From the NCBI GenBank assembly GCA_029531795.1, contig JAPEIS010000007.1:1116001-1180000 (forward strand): DNA of 64,000 nt. The letters run 5' to 3'. A program made the translations under genes and the position numbers. Positions 22,081-31,958 of the stretch are shown here, piece by piece (within the stretch, counting starts at the first letter, position 1; each line of letters opens with the position of its first letter). The notes below the pieces were generated by a model. It saw only the letters and a list, made by a program, of their open reading frames with translations. It was not told the DNA's origin and searched no databases. The stretch comes from Sclerotinia nivalis. Taxonomy: Eukaryota > Ascomycota > Leotiomycetes > Helotiales > Sclerotiniaceae.

Positions 22081-24531
22081 ATGGCTCCAGCGTAAGTTGC
22101 TCATCAACCCCTCCTTCAGCCTTATCGATCTATCCAAGGTCGAAGGTCAATATCAACAACACAACAACACAACAATTGCTAACAATGTCTTCTAGTATTG
22201 GTATCGATTTGGGTACCACATACTCCTGTGTGGGTATCTTCCGTGATGATAGAATCGAAATTATCGCCAACGACCAAGGAAACCGTACCACACCTTCCTT
22301 CGTTGCCTTCACAGATACCGAGCGTTTGATCGGAGATGCCGCCAAGAACCAAGTCGCCATGAACCCAATCAACACTGTCTTCGATGCTAAGCGTTTGATT
22401 GGTCGCAAGTTCGCAGATGCAGAGGTTCAAGCCGATATGAAGCACTTCCCCTTCAAGGTCATTGACCGTGCCGGAAAGCCAGTTATCGAGGTTGAGTTCA
22501 AGGGCGAGACTAAGCAATTCACACCAGAAGAAATCTCTTCTATGATCTTGGTCAAGATGAGAGAGACAGCTGAGGCTTACCTTGGAGGAACTGTCAACAA
22601 CGCCGTCGTCACAGTCCCAGCTTACTTCACCGATTCACAACGTCAAGCTACCAAGGACGCTGGTCTCATTGCTGGCCTCAACGTTCTCCGTATCATCAAC
22701 GAACCTACCGCAGCTGCCATTGCTTACGGTCTGGACAAGAAGATTGAGGGTGAGCGTAACGTTCTCATCTTCGATCTTGGTGGAGGAACTTTCGATGTCT
22801 CTCTCTTGACCATCGAGGAGGGTATCTTCGAAGTCAAGTCCACCGCTGGTGACACTCACTTGGGTGGTGAGGACTTCGACAACCGTCTTGTTAACCACTT
22901 TGTCTCTGAGTTCAAACGTAAACATAGGAAGTAACTTACCCCTTTTTTTTTTTCTCCCCCTTATACCTTCTTCCCGCCCTCAGATGTATTTTCAATTGTC
23001 GAGGACATTTGGGACATTGATGCGCACTCATTTGTCAAGGACATTTCGGATATCAAGATGCATTCAATGATCAAGAACACTTGAATGTTGAAATGCACTC
23101 AAGTTATCCAAAAATATTTGGAGAATTGAAGTGTATTCAATTGTTGAAAGTATTTTGAGATGTTGAAATGCATTCAATTATCAAGAACACTTGAAATGTT
23201 GAAATGACTCAGTCATCGGAAATACTTGAGATGTTGAAATGGTTTCAATCATCAAGAATATTTGGAACATTGAAATGCACTCAACTGTTAAAAAATATTT
23301 GAGACATTGAAATACTCTGGGGCCATATTCCTAAACCCATCTTTTTCCATGTTTAGAATTTGCAACCTGCTAACAATTCTTTCATAGGGATCTTTCTTCC
23401 AACGCCCGTGCTCTCCGTCGTCTCCGAACTGCATGCGAGCGTGCTAAGCGTACTCTTTCTTCCTCGGCTCAAACCTCCATCGAGATTGACTCTCTCTTCG
23501 AGGGTATCGATTTCTACACCTCCATCACCCGTGCTCGTTTCGAGGAACTCTGCCAGGACCTCTTCCGTTCCACCACTACCCCAGTCGACCGTGTCCTTGC
23601 TGATGCCAAGATCGACAAATCCAGAGTCCACGAGATCGTCCTCGTCGGTGGTTCTACCCGTATCCCACGTATCCAAAAGCTCATCACCGATTACTTCAAC
23701 GGTAAGGAGCCAAACAAGTCCATCAACCCTGATGAGGCTGTTGCATACGGTGCTGCCGTCCAGGCTGCTATTCTCTCTGGTGACACTTCCTCCAAGTCCA
23801 CCAACGAGATTCTCCTTCTCGATGTCGCCCCATTGTCTCTCGGTATCGAGACTGCTGGTGGACAAATGACCAAGCTCATTCCAAGAAACACCACCATCCC
23901 AACCAAGAAGTCAGAGGTCTTCTCTACCTTCTCCGACAACCAACCTGGTGTCCTCATCCAAGTCTTCGAGGGTGAACGTCAACGCACCAAGGACAACAAC
24001 CTCCTGGGTAAATTCGAGCTCACTGGTATCCCACCTGCACCACGTGGTGTTCCTCAAATTGAGGTTACCTTCGATCTTGATGCTAACGGAATCATGAACG
24101 TCTCTGCTCTCGAGAAGGGAACCGGAAAGTCTAACAAGATCGTCATCACCAACGATAAGGGTCGCTTGTCTAAGGAGGATATCGAGCGTATGTTGGCTGA
24201 GGCCGAGAAGTACAAGGCTGAGGATGAGGCTGAGGCTGAACGTGTCGCCGCCAAGAACGCTCTTGAGGGCAAGGCATACCAAATCAGAAGCTCTTTGTCT
24301 GAAGCTGATCACGAGCTCTCGAAATCCATCCCAGACCCAGCTGCCAAGTCTGAGTTGCAAGCTACCGTTGACAAGATCGTCGCTTGGGTTGATGAGAACC
24401 AACAAGCTACCAAGGAGGAATACGCACAACAAGAAGCTGACCTTGAGGCTGCCATCAAGAAGGCTACCTCCGGTGCTGGTGGTGCTGGTGGAGAGTCAGC
24501 TCAAGACGCTGAGATCGAGGAGGTTGACTAA
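22081..24531 (+). CDS. Cytosolic Hsp70 chaperone (Ssa/Hsc70 type)
   Basis: Three exons: 22081-22091 (MAPA), 22196-22930 and 23388-24531, giving 629 residues. The product is an ATP-dependent chaperone. The N-terminal ATPase has the phosphate-1 motif [13 protein letters not shown], the phosphate-2 motif [13 protein letters not shown] and the adenosine motif [13 protein letters not shown]; the substrate-binding domain follows, with [14 protein letters not shown] and the linker-proximal LLLDVAP. It ends in IEEVD, the tag bound by TPR co-chaperones, so it is cytosolic/nuclear and neither ER nor mitochondrial (no signal, no HDEL). Most fungal Ssa proteins are about 640-660 residues with a long GGMPGG-rich tail; here the tail is short ([15 protein letters not shown]). 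The first intron (22092-22195) has a GCTAAC branch site. The second is 457 bases, unusually long, and filled with repeats. A heat-shock element lies upstream. Confidence 0.97.
22983..23325. repeat. 36-base repeat array inside the Hsp70 intron
   Basis: About eight to nine diverged copies of a 35-38-base unit of the form AAATGCATTCAATTATCAAG + AACACTTGAAATGTTG fill most of the second intron (22931-23387). Each unit starts near AAATG and ends near (A)CATTG or TGTTG. The repeats stop about 60 bases before the acceptor, leaving a clean CTAAC branch site and TTCATAG acceptor. Confidence 0.85.
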
Positions 24532-25370
24532 ATGTTTTTCTTATTTCTCTTGACGAATTTCCTTTAATCTGCATATGATAACACTCCCACTGTGGTATTC
24601 ATCACATGATGGTAATTGGGTGTTTTACTGGGATTTCTATTGTGGTTAGATTTATGGTTTGCGTTTCTACACTGGAAAAGCCGGTGTTTTCGATGTAATA
24701 CAGCTTTAAATAGGAGCACAAAATTTAAGACCATTAAATAATATTTACCTTTGATTCCAAAATGAATGTGAATAAATGTTTTGTGAAAGCACCTTTGGAT
24801 TCTTGGTGGTTATCACAGACGATAAATTCATCCTATAGCTTGGACTTTTTGATTACTGAAGTTTGCATGGCTTTCCGAACAATAACTTGTCCCTTTACAG
24901 TCTCCTTCTGATCCCTCTAGCTTTATCTTATCTAGTGAAGGTTTCTGAAGCTAAATGGACTTTTGATTATTGTATAGCTTTTCAAACAATGAATTGTCTC
25001 TTTGTAGTCTCCCTCTCATAATCCATTTCTTTGAACCTCCTGTACCTAAGTAGACATGACAATTTACCGATTGAGATTGAGATTGAGATGTGGTATCTCA
25101 ATCTTTTGGGAATAATGGATTGTCGGATTTGGTGTCTGTGATTAAAGTGATACTTGTTATTGGGTTTTTGGAAGGTGATGGATGGATGGATGATGGATGT
25201 ATGGGTTTTTGTTTGCTATGAAGATAAATCAAAATAAGATGGCTTGTTCTTTTGGGTGTAGAGTGGGAGATTGAGGAGATTGAGGATGGTTGAGGATGGT
25301 TGATATATATATTTGTAGGTACTTCTTATATTAAAGAAGAAATCGTCAGATGGGTGTATTATTTTTATAA

Positions 25371-25436
25371 TTTTTTTTTTTTTTATATATATATTTTTTT
25401 TTTTTATATATTTTTTTTTTTTTTTTTTTTTTTTTC
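25371..25436. repeat. Long T-rich tract
   Basis: Runs of 10 to 25 T interrupted only by short TATATA blocks. On the minus strand it is an A tract and gives a poly-lysine frame. Such tracts are usually nucleosome-free; it could also mark the end of a retroposed sequence, for which I see no other sign. Confidence 0.85.
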
Positions 25437-25689
25437 TCTTTTGGATGAGTTTGGATATTGAAAATTTTCGAAATTTTCTAGATGTTTTCAAAATAGATTT
25501 GAGTATGAGTTTGGATATTTGAAGTATAAATGTTATAATATAGATTTTGAGAAGGAATATAGAATATATACTTTGTGGGAAAATCATCAGAATAGAATAG
25601 AAGTTTGAGGACCTTTGGTCCTTTAAATTAGATTGAGATATTGAATGGATAGGAATATTATTGATAGGAATAATATGATGTGGGTTCGG

Positions 25690-26900
25690 GGAAAGATATT
25701 GATATACTCTGGCGAAGAAGGTTCGTGGAGAAGGGGTGTGGTTGATGTTTATTTGGATACTGGGGATTGAGAATTGGGAATTGAGTGTTTGGGTATTTCA
25801 TTCTTCTGGATGGATTTGCAGATTGGGGATCTTAAATTCTTCGGTTCGGAGAAGATGTGTGTATGGGATATAGTCTGGCCGGGAAGTTCGTGGAGGAGGT
25901 GGTGGTTGATATTAGTGTTTGGATATTGGGAATTGGGAATTGGGAATTGAATTCTGAATATCTGATTCTTTTGGGATAGTTTTGGATATTGTAACGGCTC
26001 TAAAGACAGAATATCAATATATTCTGGTGGAAACATTTCGGGGAATGGATGGTTCATCGGTTGATATTTACTACTGAAGTAGATGGATAGATGTTTTATT
26101 TTTCTAAAAGATTTTGGAGATTAGGGATCTTATAATTCTTTGGAAATTTTTGAACATTCAAATTATTGGGAATGATATCATATGTAGGCATAGAACAGGA
26201 CATTCGAATTTTTCTGTTGTATATGAGAAATGGTGAAACTCTAGATGGGTTAAGGGAACGATTATGGATGGATATACTTGGGGGAAGGTTCGCGGGGGAG
26301 TGTGGTTGATGATTTTTTGGGTATTGGGTGTTTGGTTCTTCTAGATGCGATTGGAGATTGAGTATTGAAATCTTGTGAATGATATATTAGGTGGTTAAGA
26401 TATGCTCTTCTGTAGGGAAATAGCGGGCTATATTGTGAGGAGTTCATGTTGGAAATAGAATTGGATATTGTTTGAACACCGCACAGATGAGACAGTCTTA
26501 CATGCGTTCGATTAGGAAGAAAAGTGGTTGTCGATACTATCCGTTCATTATTCGCAAGAGACTTGAACATTGAGAGCCAGCCCGATGTATTTCATTCTTC
26601 GTAATAGGATTTGATTGAGCATTGAAAGGCTCCCCATATACTTTGTGTCCGTTACGAAAGGAAGGGTTGCTGATATCACTACCGGTGTCTCATTCTCCGG
26701 AGTTGAATTGGATGTTGAACTCCACATAGATGAGGCAGTTCCTGTATGGTGCTTCTCCATTAGGAAGAAAAGTGACAGTTGATGCTATCAATTCATTCTA
26801 CCTAAGAGAATTGAGCATCGAAACCCCCTAAACATGCTTTGCGTGCATCCAGAGAAAAGGATTGTCGATGTCACTCTTTTATTCTTCGGAGTCGATTCCT
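25690..26900. repeat. Degenerate long tandem repeats
   Basis: Two related patterns. At 25715-26350 a phrase GTTCGTGGAG..GGTTGAT..TTGGATATTGGG recurs about three times at 180-400-base spacing. At 26459-26900 a second phrase recurs: AATTGGAT..TTG..GATGAG.CAGT, then ATTAGGAAGAAAAGTG, at 26459/26511 and 26706/26757, an offset of about 247 bases. The phrase CTTTG.GT.C followed by GATATCACT/GATGTCACT and TTC.CGGAGT.GA recurs at 26641 and 26837, an offset of 196. Copies are diverged by point changes and indels. Confidence 0.7.
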
Positions 26901-28517
26901 GTGAGTCCGTTCCTAAAACGAAATCGAGTTCAAACTGTCTAAGGTTAAATCCCCACTCTTTAACAAACAAAACCTCACCTAAAACGTTTCCTCGTATTTC
27001 ATTTTCGTTCAAACATCCAAATAAGGCCTTCCCACCTCGGAGACTTTCCGTACCTAGCTATACCTCATACTCTTAGTATGTCGATTTAGACTACTAAATA
27101 TGTATGGGTTTGGTTGGCGGTAGATAGTTGGCGGATTCTGTACCGAGTTATGTATGCAGGTCTTGCATGTGTACGTAGGTACGAGTACATTGGAGTGCTA
27201 TGACATACCTAATAGGACATGGTATTATGTGAAAATATGGGATGGAAGGAAAAGCTTATACCCGACTGGTTTGTGTTGGAAGATTATGTGCTTATGCTGA
27301 TTGTGATGTGCTTATGTAGATTGTGATGTGATGCGAGGGGGATTGCATTTGTTGAGAGATCAATGTCTCTAATGCATTTGAATCCCTCAATCCCTCGATA
27401 CATTTCAAACACAATTGATCCAAACACATTCTCATTTCTCTCCACTCCTCTCCACTCCTCTCCACTCCTCTCCTCTCCTCTCCTCCCCAATAGATTGGGG
27501 TAGTGTACAGTAATCCTGCAAGATTCGTGGGTTTGGCATTTGAATCGGACCATATTAAGACCATTTCCGTAATCTCCATCTGATGGCTAGAGAGTTGTAC
27601 CTAGGACATTAAACATTGAAATGAATCGTGACCTTGGCCTTGAAATATATTAGGACATTGTAATGACTTAGAACATTGAAACGAATTGGAACTTTGAAAC
27701 AAAGAAGTTATCGATAAGACCTCGATTAGTTGTTAGACACTTGGTTTCAAAGTTCCTACTGGCTACTATAACAATAATAATAATAATAATAATAATAAGT
27801 CAGAAACTCACTCAATGCAGCGGGCACTTTACCGACCAAACTCAAAAACTACCAAATCAAATCTCGTATTCACCCACATCAACCTATGAACTTCTAGAAA
27901 ATGAAGAACGACGACTAGGTATGATTCTAGAACTTTATCTGCGACAAATCCATAGAAGAAGAACACAGCCAGTCAGCCTTGGAAGAAACCCTCATTGATA
28001 CGCTATAATCCTTACCATACCATTATTACCCAAAACCCCCCAGCTCCAAGAAAAAAACAACAACAAACAAAAGCCTACGCCAGCCAGATCATCCATTTTC
28101 TCATCCACCAAAAAAAAGAATCCCAAAAATCATCAAGCGAGACTCTTTCATACTCTCTTCCACCAATCATTTTACTAAATGAACTGGAGACCCAATTCTC
28201 TCTTCCATACAATCACTGTGTCTGTCCCCGCTATCAGAACCTAGCTTCGACGTTCTAGGAAAAAGTGTGGAAGGGTTCAAGTCCATCTTCCCACTCCTCT
28301 TACCGTTCCGTGGCGATTACTGCGAGTGTGGTCTCACGCTTGTAGCACTTCTATCCATTCACATACTGATATCTGTTTCCCCTGCTTCTCCCACAATAAC
28401 TACCAGTTGACTACCTACCGGTTGCATTTACACCTCTATTACTTTCCGACCCACACCTTTCGAAAGACCCTATCATACCTTAGCGGATACAGAAACACTT
28501 CCGGTAGCCAGTTGATA

Positions 28518-29510
28518 ATGTCAATCAAGTGAGTAAATAGTCGTCCCTTGTGGTTTCTGTGGTCTAGTATTTCATTGCATTCAATTTCTACTTTCCCTTC
28601 TTTCCACTCTTTACCCTCAATTCTTTCTTCTCTTTCTCCTTGTTTTTTTACCTCCAATTTTCCAATCATGTATGCTTTTCACCAAGAACAGCATCTTTAT
28701 GCCTTGCAAATGGCACAAGAAGCAATGCTAAAATCTACTCGCGAAAAAAGTTGGGTAATGACCTCTAATGAGGCTGGATTCGTTAAACTTCCTAATGAAC
28801 GAATCCTCTATGCCTCACCTCCTCGAACGAGTTTACAAATTTCTACGACGACTACTCCTGCAGGCGCGGAGCCATACGCAGCTAAAAGCGATTCTGGAAT
28901 CGTATATATTAGCAATCAAAGAGTAGGTGCATCTCCTCTCTCTCTTTTTAAAACTATTTACTAATTTTCATTCAAGATAGTTTATCTCCCGAGTTCACCC
29001 ACTCCCGAGCTTCAATCATTTTCTTCACCCATTTTGAACCTACAAGATAGCTACGTTCGTGCGCCGTTCTTCGGCGCCAACTACTGGACTGCCCTCTGCA
29101 AGCCAGTTCCGGGAGGTGGAATCCCCCCGCATTGTCCTTCGGTCGAGCTCAAGATGACATTCAGAGAAGGCGGGGCATTCGATTTTCATTCTTGCCTAGA
29201 ACAGATAAAAGAGCGTCTATACCAAGCCTATAGTGTCGCACGGGAACATGGAGGAAGAGGAACCAGTGGTGTTGATTTGGCGAACATGGATCTAGAGCAA
29301 TTGCCTGCTTATGAACCTGCGAGGGAGGTTACAGATGAAGCACCTATTGTAACTCAAGATAGCGGGGTAGCAAGCACAACCGGAAGTTCATCACGGCCCG
29401 AAACCTTCACCGCGCCAGCTGAACCCCCTCCAGATTATGAAGAAGCACAAGCACAAGCCGTCTCGGTGGACCTGGATCAGCGATTACGAGAGCAAGCTGA
29501 GAGGCAATGA
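28518..29510 (+). CDS. WBP2-like GRAM-domain protein with PPxY motif
   Basis: Exons 28518-28528, 28751-28922 and 28977-29510 give 238 residues starting MSINWVMTSNEAGFVKLPNE. The middle has the WBP2/GRAM layout: SDSGIVYISNQRIVYLP, SFSSPILNLQDSYVRAPFFG and GGIPPHCPSVELKMTF. The C-terminal third is disordered and carries PPPDYEEA (a PPxY ligand for WW domains) plus LPAYEPA. In animals WBP2 binds WW proteins such as YAP and Nedd4-type ligases; in fungi an adaptor for Rsp5-like ubiquitin ligases is a reasonable inference. The first intron (222 bases) contains another in-frame ATG (28669, MYAFHQEQHLYALQMAQEA), so an alternative start that reads through to SWVMTSNE is possible. I prefer the spliced start because it restores an NWVM beginning expected of fungal members. 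Confidence 0.85.
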
Positions 29511-30109
29511 GACGGGGTAAGCAACATATACAGCATGCTGTGTTACAAACGTTTTGTTACATCGGATATTACGAAGTCATGAATGAATGAATGCTGGAAG
29601 GTTCACGGGACTTATGGAGGGGAAAGGCGTTCTTCTATCACAAATTTACATCTAAGACTTGGCATGGCCTATGATGAGAAATGGGGTACAAAGCAGCACT
29701 GCAACGGCGTTCGAGAGGTTGATGATAAATTGCTTCAAGATGGAATTGATGTCAAAAATTGTCAAAAATTGCTATTATACCATGAGAAATGAATGAGAAA
29801 TTAAAAACAATGTCAATTAACAAATTATTATACATTCTGTGAAATGTGAAATGTGCTCTATGAACACACGATGTACGGCAATAATTTTTGCACCGATGAT
29901 AAATTTCGAATTGATGTCGGAAAAACCAGGAACCAAAATTCGTAGACCAATCAAATTTGACCAATTGCAACTGAGGCCTCAATTTTGGCGAGGATCATTT
30001 CTCATCCGACACGCTGGATTTTGACCGTATCAGATAGCATTCTACCACCAAGACCACAACACACTCAACATTATACAATTGGTTCAAACTCCTGAAATCG
30101 ATTGTAAAA
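29511..30109. other. Intergenic, no gene seen
   Basis: The stretch has AT-rich DNA with overlapping short frames on both strands, none with a recognised domain. The short phrase AAATTGTCAAAAATTG repeats in tandem at 29755-29772. Confidence 0.5.
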
Positions 30110-30987
30110 ATGGGTTTCTTCGACACCTGGAGCGATCTTGTATCGGCTGCTAAACCATGGAGCGAGGCTGAAGCGGAGGCGGTTTCTGGAGGGTCGAGTA
30201 CGACGAAGACTCCCGCACAAAAGCATGAAGAAGGAGAGGGAGAGGCAGCGGTATGTTTGCTTTTGTTTTCACCTTTGTGTCGGGTTTGATTTAGATGCGG
30301 GGTTGAGAGTGTGAGGGAGACTGAGGGTAGATAAGATTGGAGGGGGCATGAGATACTTTCTGGATGTGTGCGGGGGCTCGGGATACATCTGGATGGATGG
30401 AGAATACTTGAAAACCATCATACAAACTTGGATTTGATATGTGCTAACGTGAGTCTGCTTTTAGGATCCATCCGGACCCACTCCAGACAAGAGGGCAGCT
30501 AAGGCCGCTGAGGAAGAAGAATCAAAGGATGAGGAGCCCGAGGCGGAGGAAGAAGAAGAGGAAGAAGAGGATGAGGAGGAGATGGTTGATCCAAAAGATA
30601 AGCTTGAGGAGGGTAAGTTACTATCTTTCTACACTAGAATGGATCTTGAGCAGATCTAGGAAATCACAAGAACACACTATGCAGGAACCTTTGGGATTTC
30701 CTGAAGCTGCTTCAGGTCTACAGCTACTTGGTTGTGAGGATAGAGTCTAATACCCTACAGAATGCAAGGAATCAAAAGCTTGTGCTCCTTCTAAGCACCA
30801 TTATGATGAGTGTGTTGAGCGAGTTACAGGTGGTAAGGAACAGGTCCCTGGCGAGGACTGCGTTGAAGAGTGTATGTACCCTACACCCCACCTATCATTT
30901 AGATACTGATAAATACAACTAGTCTTCCATCTCGCACACTGCGCCACCGCCTGCGCTGCCCCAAAGCTCTGGAACGTCCTCAAGTAA
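30110..30987 (+). CDS. QCR6: Cytochrome bc1 complex hinge protein (subunit 6)
   Basis: Four exons (30110-30250, 30465-30612, 30761-30871, 30923-30987) join exactly to 154 residues. It is the acidic hinge subunit of respiratory complex III, which lies on the intermembrane-space side and helps cytochrome c1 meet cytochrome c. The start MGFFDTWSDLVSAAKPW is family-typical. A strongly acidic block of about 15 glutamate/aspartate residues (EEEEEEEEDEEE) follows, then the helical-hairpin domain with paired cysteines: EECKESKACAPSKHHYDEC and EDCVEEFFHLAHCATAC, ending in PKLWNVLK. Introns of 214, 148 and 51 bases have GTATGT or GTAAGT donors and a clear GCTAAC branch site at 30443. The long disordered acidic region takes the place of a cleaved presequence, as in yeast Qcr6. 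Confidence 0.93.
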
Positions 30988-31958
30988 ACTGTTGAAGTTT
31001 TACCACATCACGGAATTACGCACACTCAACTGGACAAGGAAACATAACCAACTTTTTAGATGAATGGAGAGGGGTTGGGAGGAAATGTTGGAGGATGGTA
31101 GTATTGTACAAATATGAAACCAAAATCCTTTTTTGAGCACTGCATTGCATACAGATCAGATCTCCCATTTTTCACGAGCGCACTGCATGTAGTATAGAAA
31201 AGAATCGATATAGAAAAAATGACTTTGGTTCTCTTTATCTATCATTGGGCTTTTTATCTACGAAATGTGTGCTGGATTGTATGTGTCTTTTACGAATTAT
31301 TCTGGACTCTTATCATCTCGGAAATTCAGTTGATCCAAAAGTACAATCACAAGCAAAACACATTGATGTTGGATTTCGGATACCTCGATACCTTGGCATC
31401 CTATAATATCTACCTATCACCGGGTATCTTTTTCACACTTCGAGGCTCTATATGATTTTGGATAATAACAACTTTACAGCTTTTATCCGTTTACCTATTC
31501 CAATCAGGATCCCTTCTCGCTGTACATACCCACGAGACCTTATCTCTTGGTCCATTCAGAATGACTCGAGAAGGGATGAAATCATGCTTCCTTGTTAGAT
31601 TTAACCAATAGTAAATGAAAATAATACCTAGGTATTGGTGATGTACGACCAGATGAGAGGAGTACCTGGGGAGGGAGTGAGGGGATGCCTTCTTTAGCCA
31701 GTTTGTGTGATAAGCAAATAAATCTTCCTTCAACGTGAATTGTGTTGCACAACATACTCGTTACTTCATGTCAAGGAACATTATCATTCTTATTGACCGG
31801 CACCCCTCTTCTCTTGAAGATTCTCACTCCCGTACCTACTGGCGCTTCCCCACACACATTTAAACTCAAAGTGAAAGAGCATTGAGCTTAGATAACCGAA
31901 GTGATTAGTGGCCCCCGCCAAGCTTATCGTGTTGCGTCGTCAGCTAGGGGAAAGGAAG
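30988..31958. other. Intergenic, no gene seen
   Basis: This is the 3' region of QCR6 and the promoter side of the transporter gene. An ATG frame at 31219-31455 is hydrophobic (78 residues) but has no other support. No repeat stands out. Confidence 0.5.

Larger units (their letters stand above)
24532..28517. other. 4 kb repeat-rich intergenic region
   Basis: No convincing gene. It contains, in order: an approximately 80-base phrase present twice (24835-24918 and 24950-25025); a T-rich tract (25371-25436); a series of degenerate long repeats (25690-26900); TC-rich CTCCACTCCT repeats (27440-27485); a short repeat related to the Hsp70 intron unit (27605-27710); and an (AAT)n run at 27770-27798. 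Frames found here are repeat artefacts, often reading as poly-Lys or poly-Ile. The last 300 bases are the pyrimidine-rich leader of the WBP2-like gene. Confidence 0.6.

Noticed and set aside
23353..24432. Long minus-strand frames opposite Hsp70
   Set aside because: They mirror the strongly biased codons of Hsp70 exons 2 and 3 and have no independent evidence.
25216..25587. Minus-strand 123-residue Lys-rich frame
   Set aside because: It is the translation of the T-rich tract and AT-rich flanks.
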